A stretch of DNA of 64,000 bases from Angiostrongylus vasorum. Lineage: Eukaryota > Nematoda > Chromadorea > Rhabditida > Metastrongylidae. Shown piece after piece: positions 34,111 to 46,139 of the stretch. Under the pieces are notes generated by a model. That model worked only from the letters and a program-made list of their open reading frames with translations, was not told the DNA's origin and made no database searches. A program made the translations under genes and the position numbers. Every line of letters begins with the position of its first letter. Positions within the stretch are counted from its first letter, which is position 1. The stretch covers positions 294,001 through 358,000 of the forward strand of contig JADANN010000445.1 of the NCBI GenBank assembly GCA_018806985.1, given 5' to 3'.

Positions 34111-35344
34111 TTGCCCAAAAGAAACTCTAATAAAACGAATTTATGCTTGTAACTGCATTCTAAAGGATAGTAAAAACGAAACCTTCTTGAAACAACTGAG
34201 TACAAATGAAGAGAAATGAATCGTTTGTATAACTATTGCCATTATTAGAAATGCACTACATTAAACGTAATCCCGCGACGGATCAAGGAAGCTCCCATCT
34301 CTTGGAGATCGAGGAATTGGAACCAGGCCCTAGGAAGCATTCCATCCAAACCGTAAAGGCCGGAAAGCACCCGTTGTCCTGGTAAGGCTTGAACACAGCT
34401 ATCACAAAATTCTAGTGCGAATCAACTCGACCAGCATCGAGCTATGACGAAGACAACGAAAGCTGCCAAGCATACAAAATCAGACACTTTTAGGATTTGA
34501 ATATAAAGCTAAGCCGAATTAAAAATGGTTGAATGGTACGTATGCCTATCGACGCACAAAAAGCCGGTTCGACGGCGACATCGCACGGCCTTCCAATCCG
34601 AGGTGTTGAGGGAGAATTGATCGACCGGAAGAGAACAACATCCAGAATTTCCAACATCCTCAATGAGTAACAGAACTATACACAAATCGGAAGATTTCTT
34701 TGAATGACGGATATGAAACAACAGATTGTATGTTAGTAGTGCTGGGATCCATGGAGCATGTGATTCCAAATGGTGCAAGGTAAAGCTAAATAAAACTTGG
34801 GATACTGCACTAAGGCGTAATAACATTGTTCTGCTTTGACAGTGAACGTTAATATCTAACCATCAGCTCTATGAATGAGAGCCCCAACATATTCAGTCGT
34901 TGGTTTCATTCGTCACAGACATAAAACAAACAAGACGCCGTATAGGTACATCTGTCACTTTTGACAAGACGCCATTTCCCTAGAGAGGCTCGGCATCCAT
35001 TCGTTTCACGTGACACGTCGAACGTTAGAAATAATGACGTTCAAGAAGAAAAGGACGAAGAAAAATTTCTAAAAGAGAGAAAATCAAGAAAAACAAAAAA
35101 AGTTTCCTTATGTGCTCTGCATGATGACATGAGAATTTCAATGTACTTTTTCGTTTATAGGCAAAGTCTATAATAACATTTAAAAAATGTAATGATAAGC
35201 GTTTTCCAGCAAATTTAACTTAGAAGCTATCTCGTATCCAGGTAAACGGCCGCAGTACATAGAAAGGATAAAAAAACCACAGCGAGTCCAGCATAGATTA
35301 AACCTTTAAGAATGCTCATAAGGCACACTTCATCAAACATCCCA
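34111..35344. other. No gene recognised
   Basis: Frames at 34509-34826 (-) and 34961-35173 (+) show no recognisable motif. 34380-34480 loosely resembles a SINE-C tail. Confidence 0.4.
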
Positions 35345-35530
35345 GTGATGACTGAAAGCATATCTATCCTATGCAATGACCTGCGGGGGCTTACCGATAT
35401 ATTGGGTCAGTGCTGTTATCCTTTCAGACAAGTCTGGCACCAACCGGATCCGAACTCGGCAAGATGATAGTGCTTTGTTTTGCCAAGGTGCGGAAACGAA
35501 CCAGTGACCATGTATGTATTGCAGGACGTT
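35345..35530 (-). repeat. SINE-A-related copy, diverged head
   Basis: GGGTCAGTGCTGTTATCC, CAGACAAGTCTGGCACCAAC and GCTTACCGATATATTGGG match the SINE-A body; the head differs as in the copy at 7985. Confidence 0.6.
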
Positions 35531-36969
35531 TTTAATCCTAGCACTATGTGGCCACCACAATACATATACACCAGCGAAAATCTGTTCATTGAGGGAACCA
35601 GAATTAGTGATGACATTAAAGTTCACAAACTATGAGATTTTTAAAAACGACATTGCTTTAAGGAGAAAAAAACCCTGCTACACCCACTCCTCGGTCGACT
35701 AGTAGCAGAAATCGCAACCTTTTCGTAAGAAGCCTGCTCAAAATAAGTGAACCAGCTTCTCACAAAGATCGACAACTACTTGTTCTGAACATCGAGGAAA
35801 GCTCTACCACGTTTTTTCTAGACCTCAAGGAAATCTACACTCTGCTAAAAATACTCGATATATCAATGACCGGGATAAGAAGACTGAATATCAATCCACA
35901 GCTGAAAGACACAGGAGAACCTAATTACATGTGCGGACGGGAGAAGCAAGGCTACGAAAGGGTGGAATAGAAGAGGCTCGCACAATATATAAGAACGGGC
36001 CGCAGAATTACCTATCTAAGCATGTATGCACTGATCTGTTCAGGAAAAAAGTGGAGAATATGCTTTGAGACAGATCAGTTGAACGAATGAGATGCAAACG
36101 TACGGTTAAAAAAAACACAAAAATCGAAAAGAATTGAAGTGAGAGGTTTATGTATCATTTAAAAGCCGTCGAGCGAGTAGCTATGAACTTCGTCTACGGT
36201 TTAAGAGGCCATTAGCGACGAGTCGCTGCGCTATCTTTGGCTTGCGAGTCGACTGCCAATGATGCGCGGACAGCTTGACTTAGGCACCTCCCACCACTCA
36301 AATTAGCTTCCATGGATGCGGAGCTGGACTGAGGCCCCACTGCATCATCAAACGAAAGAAAAAAAGACCACTAATACTATTTAAGTGCTTAGTCAGAGGA
36401 CTAAGCAACGCATCAACGAAGGTGTTCATTTTTTATATGATCAAAAACTGTTGTGAGGACGAAGGCCGTGCTTTTTCTCATGCCGTGTAGGCAACAAGCA
36501 GCTAATAATGTAACAAAGTAGCCGTTTTCATAGTCATGAAGCTCTTTGCACAGCAATTTGCTTTTTTTAAAATGAATTTTGGTTTATTTGGTAAATATCG
36601 TTTATAAAAGGCACTTTGAGATTGAACAAGAAGCGGAGTCCGTACAAAATATGCCACCTGTTACGTTATCTGTTATCAGCTTCTATGAAGAAAAGCCCGA
36701 AGATGCTGGTTAGCATGAGATTGAGATAGAATGTGAGGTCAATGATGAGTGGTCAAAAAAAAGTAATAATTCAAAACGTCTGGATCTTGAGGCGACAGTC
36801 GGCTTGAAATGGATTAACAGCTTTCGTTTGGATGCACAGCACCTGTAGAAATTTCTGGGACATCTCCAGCTAATAGTTACGGAAGCTGACGAGTATTGCG
36901 TAGTAGTTATTGGTGCACTGCCATGCTCATATGGTCGAGTTTGAGTCCGACGATCCGAGTATAGCCATA
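35531..36969. other. No gene recognised
   Basis: No supported feature. Confidence 0.45.
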
Positions 36970-37150
36970 TATCATCCATACTGAGGTTGTCAAATGGGTG
37001 CCGGACATGTCTGGGAAGATCAAACTACTGCTTCCATACATCGGTGGAACTCCGCAAGTCATTGTATTGCTCAGACATGCAATCGATCACCTCTACGATA
37101 CTTAACGGAGTCAAATGCATGACTCATCCCTAAGACATTGGTCGACGGTA
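36970..37150 (+). repeat. SINE-A-related copy
   Basis: GACATGTCTGGGAAGATCAA, CATACATCGGTGGAACTCCG, GATCACCTCTACGATACTTA and CCCTAAGACATTGGTCGACG follow the SINE-A order; no head is seen. Confidence 0.55.
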
Positions 37151-38869
37151 GAGGTTTTTGTGCTTTTCAATTACCGCAGATTTGAAAAGCCGTTGGCTCA
37201 TCTATCAGTTTCGCAGGCACTGCGAATTGTAATGGAAAATAAGGATGTGTACAACCAGTTAATTTATTTAACTACAAACCAATCAGTTCATTTATTCGTC
37301 TTCAAACCTTTCTCTAAAATTTTTCTGACACAGAAAGAACGTCCGCATTGACGCAGTCTTGACAATACTTCCAAAATAAAGGAAAACATGCTGCAATAGG
37401 TAGTTCAAATTGTGGAAGAGAGGCATCTGCATGTGAAGAAGTGTCTGCAATGAAAACTACTGCTCCAGCATACGTAACATGGCTGGATCTGTAACAACGA
37501 CGTTCGTAGATAACATACTAGATGATAGAAGACATCTGCAGGCTGTATCACTTTCAACTAACTTAAGCCATTAATCAAGTCCTCATTCGTCAATATCTGT
37601 GCTATTTAATGACCCACACTAGCTCAGCGGACACAAAGGGCATCATACTTTTTTCTGTGGTGTCCTTTGTTCATTCTTTGCCGCAACCGTGGGTATCTCG
37701 GCAAGTTCTGACCTGGATTTACGTAGGTTTCTTCCCTTGACCTCTGGAGGGAAATGCCAAACTCCTCTGTATAGACGGTCTCGTCAAGAGAATATCACTC
37801 TGCACATCATATTTAAAGATCTAGTAATATTTTTATTCAATCATTATGATGATGGAAAATCATTAGGGCAGATAATTGCTGTCTATATGGGTGAGAACTA
37901 GAAGAAATGTATAAAACATAATTTTTTAGTTACGACCCTAATATCACTAGTTGATGGCTAGTAATCAAATGTCACCCTGAAGGATTCCAGAACATACATA
38001 GTCAAAAGACACATTACGAATATTTCGAGAATCTAACCTTTTACATTCACAACAGGAATCAAGTCTTCCGTAGGGATGCATTAGTGATGGCTGAATATCC
38101 AGATGCCAGATGTACACGGCTTCCTGAATGTTTCAGAGTGCGCAAAGGAGGTTCTGAAGATGAGTAGGTGAGGAGAATGTGCTCATGTCGCACTGAACGA
38201 AGCTCGATGTTGTGAATGTCTTAAGTACAACGACGTCAGTAGAAAATGATGTTCGATGGCATGTCATCGGAAATCCTAATCGAAAATAGTTGTTGAAACA
38301 TTCGAAAACTCGTTAAAAATAGGTAAGCACACTTCTCAGTAGTCATGTGATAGGATTTCCAAGTAGGTTTCATTTTAACCATATTTTTCCCCCATAATGT
38401 TTTTCAGAGAGCTTACGAAGAACTGGATAACAGAGAAACGCAGTAAACCCGAGACATCAAGATTAGCAAAGCAAAATTTATAGACGAACAGCAAGCGGAG
38501 TAGTTAGAGATTCCGTGCAATAGACACTTCGCCGCCGGTTCGACTCCTTCCAGGCGATGAAATGAATCCATTATTTATTCGTCCGGTATGAGCAACTTAG
38601 TATACTTGTCTTGACTTGTCTGCGAAAGGCTATCATAATGGTTTGCGACTGTCTGTAGTAGAGATATGTGAAAGACATAGTAGATTCCAGAGAGAAACAA
38701 TTCGATCAGTTTTCATCAACATTCATGAAAGCACTCTCGAGTAACAGTCGAACTTACGCGCAAAGCCTAAGAACTTCAGAGGTAATGGATTCGAAGAAAC
38801 GACTTGAATGTAAGAAATGCTAAGGTTCATGCAATGTGTGATTTTAGATTAAATAAATCTTAAGAAACA
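37151..38869. other. No gene recognised
   Basis: Frames of 60-80 codons at 37115-37351 and 37689-37901 (+) lack recognisable motifs. Confidence 0.4.
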
Positions 38870-38879
38870 CTATGGGGCG

Positions 38880-39087
38880 CGTGTGGCGCAATGGTCGGAG
38901 CGCGCGCTGCAACACAGACGTAGAATCGATCCCAGCGCCCATGGCCCACCAAGCCTTCCATCTCTCCGGGCTCGGCAAATTGGTACCAGACTTGTCTGGA
39001 AGGATAGCAGCACTGGCTCGATATATCGGTAGGCCACCGCGAGTCATTGTAAAAGCCTGATATCCGAGAGCTTCATCCTTTATCCTT
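38880..39087 (+). mobile_element. SINE-A copy with 10-bp target-site duplication and internal deletion
   Basis: TTAAGAAACA flanks it at 38870-38879 and 39088-39097. GCGCGTGTGGCGCAATGG head; about 70 bases between GTAAAAGCCTGATAT and CCGAGAGCTTCATCC are missing. Confidence 0.8.
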
Positions 39088-39097
39088 TTAAGAAACA

Positions 39098-39899
39098 TCA
39101 ATCATCGGCTAGTAATTCCAAAAGAAGTTGCGACAAGTAGGGACTAACCTAAAAAGTCCTCCTACTTCGTTGAATAGTCACGTTAATTATTTGCATCAGC
39201 TGAAAATATAGAGAGCGAAGGGGACACTATCGCTTGAGCACAACTGTCAATCAGCAGCCGACGGGTTAGTTAATTCAACCAATATGAAAAATGTACATTA
39301 ACATTAGTGTAAAAAAGGTAGTTGGGTTTTTCTAGGCCTCGGAAAAAAACATAGTGTAAGCGTATCAAATTTAGAGGCGAGTCTACTAGGGGAATAAACC
39401 ACTCATCAAATGAAAGACTGGTGTTAAAAAGGGAAAACGGTGCCAATTCAAGCGGTGAAGACATTTTGTAACGATAAATCTGCATAATTCCCTGTAAGAC
39501 TTTGACTGGATGTTAAATGCAGAGTGTATGACGAAACGACAAAGAAAATATATAACTGAGTGAAAGGAAGATCGTTTCTTGCGCCGTTAAGGAATTGTGC
39601 CGCCTTTCTGCTTAACTCGTGTAAGTACATTAAGGAGGTCAGAAGATTAGAGCTATTATGTCACTGAACGTCTATGGTTCTTCTCAGAAAATCATTGCGT
39701 CTACAAGGTCGAGCTTTTTTTCTCTTTTAGCAGAAAGAAAAAACTGTATAACCACATTTTATCAAATTCAACCTCTTACACTAAATTCTGCCGAGAAAGC
39801 AATTGTGAGACGATTTTATGAGGTACAATGTGACAGTGGAACTATTGATGACAACCCATGAAAGAAAATATGACCCCACAAAGAGGAAAGATAAGGTCA
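39098..39899. other. No gene recognised
   Basis: No supported feature. Confidence 0.45.
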
Positions 39900-40110
39900 C
39901 CGGCGTTGACTGAGATTTGTCATGTGGTAGAATGCATATTTAGCCTATACAGCGACTTGCAGTGCTTGTGATTTATCAAGACAATGTTTTTACCGTTCCA
40001 AATAAGCCTGCTTCCAATAGTCGAAAGACAGAAAGCTTGGGTTGTTTAGGACGAGAGATCGAACCAAACCCCTTGTTTGTACAGCACATCTAGCCACAGC
40101 GTTACACGAG
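39900..40110 (-). repeat. SINE-A-like fragment, badly worn
   Basis: CCGGCGTTGACTGAGA, GTAGAATGCATATTTAGCCT and a GATCGAACCAAACCCC head-like end are in SINE-A order; a middle block is replaced. Confidence 0.4.
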
Positions 40111-40574
40111 CCCATGACTTAGTACGAATAATATACGCTACAAGACGAATTTGAAGAGAGTATCGACCATATGTGACTTTGGAAACTTTTACTAAACGAC
40201 GGAATGTTAGGTATTATAACAGAGGTGAGACGCCCGTTTAACGTTTTCGTCCACTGTGATCGATTGTCGGTCGCAGAAAGTTCGACACGGGCAAAAAAAG
40301 AGTGATTGAGACAAAGTGTGTGGTTCAACTGCGAAACACCAACGTGTGAAGATGAATTCTTTACGAGAAGGGTAAGCAGTATGCACCGTACCTTAGATTT
40401 CTTTCGATGATTAAATATCATTGGAATTGTAAAGTTTCTTCAAAAAATTCCACATTGTAAAGTGGTCTGATAAAAGTAGAAAAGCAAAAGATAACCACTG
40501 GAGTTAAAACTAAATAAAAACCGGATTGCATGCTCAGAACCCAAATAGATTTAGTATGCTAAAGTTCTTCACAG

Positions 40575-40850
40575 GGGGCGGATACTGCGGTGGTAGTGAT
40601 GTCCGTCATCACGAGCATGGTGCTAGTTCGATCGTTCCGTGCCAACCAAGCCTCTCATCCCTCCGGGGTCGACAAATTGGTACCGGACTTGTCTGGGAAA
40701 TAAACGCTCTCTGCAATCCAATTTGGAACGCTCCAGCACAGCGATCCCAAGATTCCAAGGAGAATTGCGACCAGCATTCTAAGACATTCAGGATGAAATG
40801 AGAAATCCTCAAGCAGCAACCGAAGCCCACGTAAAAGTTGGAAGATCTTC
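40575..40850 (+). repeat. SINE-C copy
   Basis: tRNA-like head (GCGGTGGTAGTGATG, then AGTTCGATCG as B box), a middle shared with SINE-A (CCTCCGGGGTCGACAAATTG, GACTTGTCTGGGAA), and a different 3' part (GACCAGCATTCTAAGACATT, TCAAGCAGCAACC). The 3' part defines SINE-C. Confidence 0.6.
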
Positions 40851-41204
40851 ATGGATGATGGACGCGAGGAAACGAATGGAAAGTGAGAAGTGCTGGGATC
40901 CACAGAGTAGACGTGAAGACAGATCATAAAAATCAAAAAAAAATAAAAGTCCTTTGCACTAGCCATTTTTGTCTCAGCCCAATTTCCATTTCTTTCGTTT
41001 CCCATACGATAACCTCATCGTTGGTGATGGCCTGTTTTGTGCACTCTGAGATCTGTGAGCGTCGTCAATCTGCAAGCACACATCGAAACATCCTGTTGGC
41101 CAGTCTAGATGAGCTTGCATCCTTTGGTATTCAATGCACAACTTTCTTGTCCATTCTTGACCAACAATTGCCATTAAATATCAGGCAAATGCGGACGCCT
41201 GTAA

Positions 41205-41345
41205 AACAGTGGTTAATGGTGCGCTGTGATTCACACGGTGACGTTGATCTCGTCTGCGCCTTGAGCTGACCAACCTTCCAATCCCGACAGGGTGGGCAGA
41301 TTGATGTCAGACTGGTCACGGAGAATAAAAACACAGCTTTCATAA
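41205..41345 (+). repeat. SINE-A/C-like head fragment
   Basis: AAAACAGTGGTTAATGG, TGACCAACCTTCCAATCC and GGTGGGCAGATTGATGTCAG match the shared middle of SINE-A and SINE-C; it stops where the families would differ. Confidence 0.5.
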
Positions 41346-41402
41346 GGCCCTGCTATCTCTTTAAGCAAACGACAGGCTGTTGATGCGAGATTTATTAGAC
41401 AA

Positions 41403-41442
41403 TGGCTAACGATTTCGGCCCTTTCGCCTTCTTCACAATTTG
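41403..41442 (-). repeat. PLE terminal-repeat remnant with hammerhead-like core
   Basis: Minus strand contains GTGAAGA, GGCGAAAGGGCC, GAAA and CGTTAGCC in the order of the hammerhead-like units, but the stem I half on the other side is lost. Confidence 0.35.
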
Positions 41443-41689
41443 GAAGGTCCGGTTGATATGAAATCTACTCAGTCGGATGCTTCCATAGCCTCCACAGAAA
41501 AAAAATTGAGTTGTTGAGCAAAAATTAGAGTGCATGAAATTTTCCAGAGAGAAACCAAAAGGATTTTCGTTCTTGAATGTTCAAATGAATATATCCATAA
41601 ACTGCTATAGCCGGTAGCACCAGGTGTCAAAAGAGGATGGTAGTGAAAGCCTAGTAACGAAAACATTCAGGTTTATTACTTTCCTCTCA

Positions 41690-42200
41690 CCCATGGCCTG
41701 CAAAAAACGTCACTGGTGAGAAACATGTCTCGAACAGCCATCAATTTGTGCACAGGAAGAGAGCACAACGAGGAATCTCTGAAATTGGCGCGACAACTAA
41801 CCATTTCCAATGCCCGCGAAGGGGTAGCTGCTCGGGATAGGTTTAGAGGGAAAGCACACCTCAAATGATAAGACCGATGAAAATAAGCTCCCTATAGGTA
41901 GAGGTGACTGGATTGCCACCAAGGATTCTCAAACATCGGTAGTTCGTAAAGGCTTGTATCACCGTCTGTGTATAACAAAAAAATTTCTCAGTTTGCCCTA
42001 GTGGTAGAAGTGGTCACTACGTGAGTTCTGGACGGTGTACCTGACCTTTTGTAAAGAGTGCATGGTCGAATTCGAAACGGATACATCTCTGTGTAAAGAA
42101 GACATAGACGATAAGCGCGAAGTAGAAGAAAAACTGTGCTACGTGAGCAAAGGAGAGAGACACATAACGTGGAAGACTTCGAAGTGGAAGACACCGTTGT
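41690..42200 (+). pseudogene. Worn PLE fragment (PLE-3), pre-endonuclease plus GIY-YIG region
   Basis: GTGAGAAACATGTCTCGAAC matches the RNMFRTA block of the other PLEs. GTTCGTAAAGGCTTGTATCA matches the VRNRLYDRL block. GTACCTGACCTTTTGTAAAG, followed by a Cys-rich stretch, matches GTIYLISCNDC. Frames are broken repeatedly, and the copy is far more diverged than PLE-1 and PLE-2, so it is an older insertion. Confidence 0.65.
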
Positions 42201-42250
42201 TCAACAATCTAAAACTCTGGCGCCCAAAACTATGTAGGCGTTTGCGATAA

Positions 42251-42799
42251 TTCCCAAAAGTTTAAAGTTGGACCGGAAAGAGGCTCTTCCATCACGCTTG
42301 ACTTCACGCAGTATCTCTGTCTAATGTTTGAACCTAAGCGAGGGACATTACGACCCCATATGAATTGTGTGCGGTTGGTCTACATCAATAAGTGGAAGAG
42401 TCATAGAAAATGATGAGCGTCTAAAGAAGCTGACTCCCATGTGACCGATAATTAGGTTTCGAGCTTTTCTGTTGAGATTATGGAGGCATTTGTCTGACTA
42501 GATTGCATATCGACTTGGCTTTTCATGGCACAGAAAAGGGCGAAACCCACCGAAACATTAGCTATCGCGAAAGAAATAGCGTAAAAAGAAAGAATTTCTT
42601 GTCTGCTAGTCGAGAAAACAGTAAACTACTTCCCAGTATTGTGAGGATGACACATATCGAAACAAGCGATGAGAGAAAAAAAGGGATGAAAATTAGGGAA
42701 TGTAGCTAGTTAGCAGTATTGTTAACCTCCGTACTATGGCGAGAGTACCTTAGGCAGCTATCAAATCTCGTGCCAACTTTATTAGATTATAAAATACTA
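42251..42799. other. No gene recognised
   Basis: No supported feature. Confidence 0.45.
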
Positions 42800-43082
42800 T
42801 AAAAGGATAAAAAAATAAACCTCTCGGCGTTGATTTACCACTGAGGGATGCGCCAAGCATTTTACCTCATTAAGTATCGTTTGAAGGTGATTGAATGCAT
42901 ATCTGGCCTTTACAAGGACTCGCAGTAGCCTCACGATGTATCGAGCCAGTGCTGCTATCCTCTCAGACAAGTCTGGTACCAAGTTGCCTACACCGGAGGG
43001 ACGGAAGGCTTGGTGGGCCCTGGACGCGGGATCGATTCCACGTGTGTGTTTCAGGGCGCCTCCGACCACTGCGCCACCCATG
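42800..43082 (-). mobile_element. SINE-A copy, full length
   Basis: From the A/T-rich tail side (AACCTCTCGGCGTTGATTTA) to the head GGGCGCCTCCGACCACTGCG on the plus strand, with GATCGATTCCACGTG as the B-box region. No clear target duplication was seen. Confidence 0.8.
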
Positions 43083-43866
43083 CGCTTAAGTTGCTATACT
43101 TTGCAAAAATAACTGATACGGTAGGATTTGAATATCATATTTATTCTGGCAGTGACCGATATTTAAAGAACGAAACGAGTACTGTGGAGAATTTATCAAG
43201 TCATAGTAGAATTAAATTCGTCCTGTTTTCTTGAAGAGATTCTGGTAGAGAAAAAGGAAATGACCTCACCTTACAATGAGGCTTAACTTGGAAGCTGCAA
43301 TTTTAAAAAAAATTATAATATGCCAGCTACTACTGAACTGTCTACTCTATACGACAGACGACTGTTGATAGTAAAACACTGAAGGTGAAGTGTGTACAAT
43401 TCTCGCCGATTACAGCAAAACCGTACTGTGGTTTGGTCAGTCATGGGGTTAGTGAACATCAGGAATATCCCTGACTCATGGATAGGGATGATGTTTTCAG
43501 ATCACAATCGACAGATAAACGTCGTTCTTGGACATGCTTAGAACAGCGTTGCATCGAGGGCGCGGTAATGAATAGAGAAGCTAGCAGCATATCCCGATCA
43601 CCATTGACTCGTATGGGTCCTTCTTATTGAAGCGTTGCAGAGAAAAGTGAGCTAGCAGGTATTGAAAACATGCGTTTGTGAACGCAATAAAATAAAAGCA
43701 CTTTTAAGAGCCAGAAAACTTGTTTGCCTGTTTGCCTCCTTAAAGTTTTACGAGAAATGATTGAGCTATCCATAAAACACAAAGCATTTTATAACAGGAC
43801 GGGGATTACACTTTGCAAACGCACTGCTTTTCTTTAAGTTTCCAAAGACATAATTTTGCACAAACG
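43083..43866. other. No gene recognised
   Basis: No supported feature. Confidence 0.45.
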
Positions 43867-44110
43867 GGCAAGTGGCGCAGTGGTAGCGAGGCTGTTCATC
43901 ACGAACACGGCACTTGTTCGAGGCTACCCAAGGTTCACCAAGTCCTTAATGCATTTTAGGGGTGAAAATTGGCACCAGATATGTCTGGAGACAGCTAACT
44001 TTCCGTAGCTCAGGTGAAAACGTCCCAGGACACAAGGAAGAATGGACTCGACCAGCATTCAACGGCATCCATGACGAAAGCAAATTCTTAAGGAGTAGCA
44101 GAACACACAT
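43867..44110 (+). repeat. SINE-C copy with the best tRNA-like head
   Basis: AAGTGGCGCAGTGGTAGCGA fits an A box and TTGTTCGAGGC fits a B box (GTTCGAGGC) about 36 bases further on. The 3' part reads GGAAGAATGGACTCGACCAG and TTCTTAAGGAGTAGCAGAA. Confidence 0.65.
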
Positions 44111-44351
44111 GCAAAAGGTGACAGACCTGGACATGTAATAAACAGGCAAAAAAAATTTGCATGGGACCACTGCAACAACAAGAATCAACTTTTTTAAACT
44201 TGATGGGACGTCGATGAGGATCCTTTTAAATAAAAAATACCTACACATCAGTTAATGCTTGAAATTTTTCACAATCAGTGCATTAAATATCGCGTTAGCA
44301 ATATCGATTCAGTTCACCGGAAACAATTTAACTTCAAGACAAGACATAAAT

Positions 44352-44632
44352 AAAAGGATAAAGCTCTCGGCGTTGGTCAATCCCTGAGGAATGCGCGTTG
44401 CATTCGACTTCATTAAGCATCGTTTGGAGGTGATTGAATGCATATCTGGCCGACACAATGACTCATGGTCACCTATCGATGTATCGAGCCAGTGCTGCTC
44501 TCCTCTCAGACAACTCTCGTACTAATTTGCCGACTCCACAAGGATTGAAGGCTTCGTGGGCCCTCGGACGCGTGACCGATTCCACGTGAGTGCTGCAGGG
44601 CGCATCCGATCAACGCACCACGCGCGCCCTAG
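44352..44632 (-). mobile_element. SINE-A copy, full length, diverged
   Basis: AAAGCTCTCGGCGTTGGTCA tail through AGGGCGCATCCGATCAACGC head (plus-strand reading). A-box region changed. Confidence 0.75.
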
Positions 44633-44894
44633 AACAGAACGTATAACAAATATTCAGCCAAAAGAACATGGACATAAATGAATTTCTCGCCCTTGTATAC
44701 AAAGCAAAACCTTGGTGTTGGTTAGAAAACACTTTCTGCTTGTTAATACATTATTTTCTTACAATAGGCGTACTGTATTACTGCCGCAAGCACCATATTG
44801 ACATTTGCCGTCGTCACGAATAGAATTTTGCAAAATCTTTTTAAATCTACAAACTAACGAGAGATAACTAATTATGATCAGCCTTTATTTAAAA

Positions 44895-45140
44895 GTGAAA
44901 GAGTATAAGGAGCTCGGTGCCGACCAATGTGTTAGGGATGTGCTGTGTGTTTGACTCCATTCGTTGCACCATACAGGCGAGGTGATTAAATTCATATATC
45001 GACAAAAAATGAGTGAGGGTTTTGGCACCAATTTGCCGATGCATGGAGAAGGAGAAAGAGACTAAGGAATAGTTTGTTGGGTGGTGAGCCCAATGCATGG
45101 AATCGAGCCGTCGACCTATCTATATTGTAGGGGACTTCTA
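44895..45140 (-). repeat. SINE-A-related copy, diverged
   Basis: GGAGCTCGGTGCCGACCAAT, CAGGCGAGGTGATTAAATTC, TTGGCACCAATTTGCCGATG and GGAATCGAGCCGTCGACC are in SINE-A order. Confidence 0.5.
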
Positions 45141-45319
45141 TCCACTGCTGTACACGTTCGTTTTCTTTTCTTAGAGACAGTTTATTTTATTTCCAAAGAT
45201 GGTGCGGTGGTAAATGTGCGACATCGGTTGATTCCATCGCAGCACAAAGTATTAAACGAGTAGAACTTGGAATCACAAGGTTCGAACCTGCGAGTACCTT
45301 TTTTGGGTTGAAGTGAAGG

Positions 45320-45620
45320 GAGGTAATCACATGTTATCCAGTGGACCTTCAAGGCTCCTATTTTGCCTTTCTCTCAGTCAGTTTTTACCTCCGCGGTGTT
45401 GTCAGAAATCGCCCTTCAAAGGGAATTGTCTAGAGAGGACAAACCAGGTATTCAACCCAGTTAAGCTGAAGCTGAAGACTGAAAGTGAGCGCGCGGGTAA
45501 GGCAATCGCGAATTCGAAGCTCATCAAAGATTCCGAGTTTTGGTTCTATCGTAGCATCTTTGTAGTTGTATTTCACGTGATACTCTGCCATGAAAGAATA
45601 ATAGGCGCCAAATAAAAGTT
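45320..45620. repeat. SINE-B pieces in opposite orientations
   Basis: 45320-45485 carries minus-orientation body blocks (TTTCTCTCAGTCAG, GAAATCGCCCTTCAAAGGGA, CAACCCAGTTAAGC). 45530-45620 carries a plus-orientation end (CGAGTTTTGGTTCT, GTAGTTGTATTTCACG, ACTCTGCCATGAAAGAA). The arrangement matches the inverted composite at 53400. Confidence 0.5.
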
Positions 45621-45989
45621 AACCGCCGTGTTTTGCGAGTATCATCAGAAGTTGAGTGGTTCACTACAATGCTCGCGTTGAGTTGGAACAGTTTACTGCA
45701 TCACAGGATTACGGCAAAAACCATATTTGACAAGGCATTTAACATTAATCAGAAAGAAAGTCAAGGAATGTTCAAGTCGTAAGCGATCTTATGCATCAAC
45801 AGATCATCTTTATGGAAAGACACTGTAGTGCGACTAACCAGTGGAAGTGATGCGTACAATATTTAATGACATAACACTTGGTTATCAAGCGAGACAAGTA
45901 GTTCTCATTTACAATTGGTTGCAGATAGAACTGATGGAGCAGAAACACGGGTAAGAGAAAAGCAAATCAAGCGCCTCGGTTAGAATGGT

Positions 45990-46130
45990 GAACAGCACGT
46001 GAGCCTACGGAAAGGGTAATCAAGGGTTCGATGCTCATATGGGGTCTCGAGTTTTGCTCATATCTTAGTGTCCTTATGGTTGTATTTCGCATTCTACTCT
46101 GTCATGAAAAAAGAACAGGCAGAAAATGGA
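45990..46130 (+). repeat. SINE-B copy with an intact B box
   Basis: GAATGGTGAACAGCACG, AAGGGTAATCAAGGGTTCGATGC cut here to its core GGGTTCGATGC, then CGAGTTTTGCTCATATC and ATGGTTGTATTTCGC with an A-rich end GGCAGAAAATGGAAGG. The GGTTCGA core supports a tRNA origin for the family. Confidence 0.6.
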
Positions 46131-46139
46131 AGGCAAAAC

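Noticed and set aside
43867..43935. Possible functional tRNA gene
   Set aside because: A and B boxes fit, but no acceptor stem pairing closes and the sequence continues into the SINE-C body.
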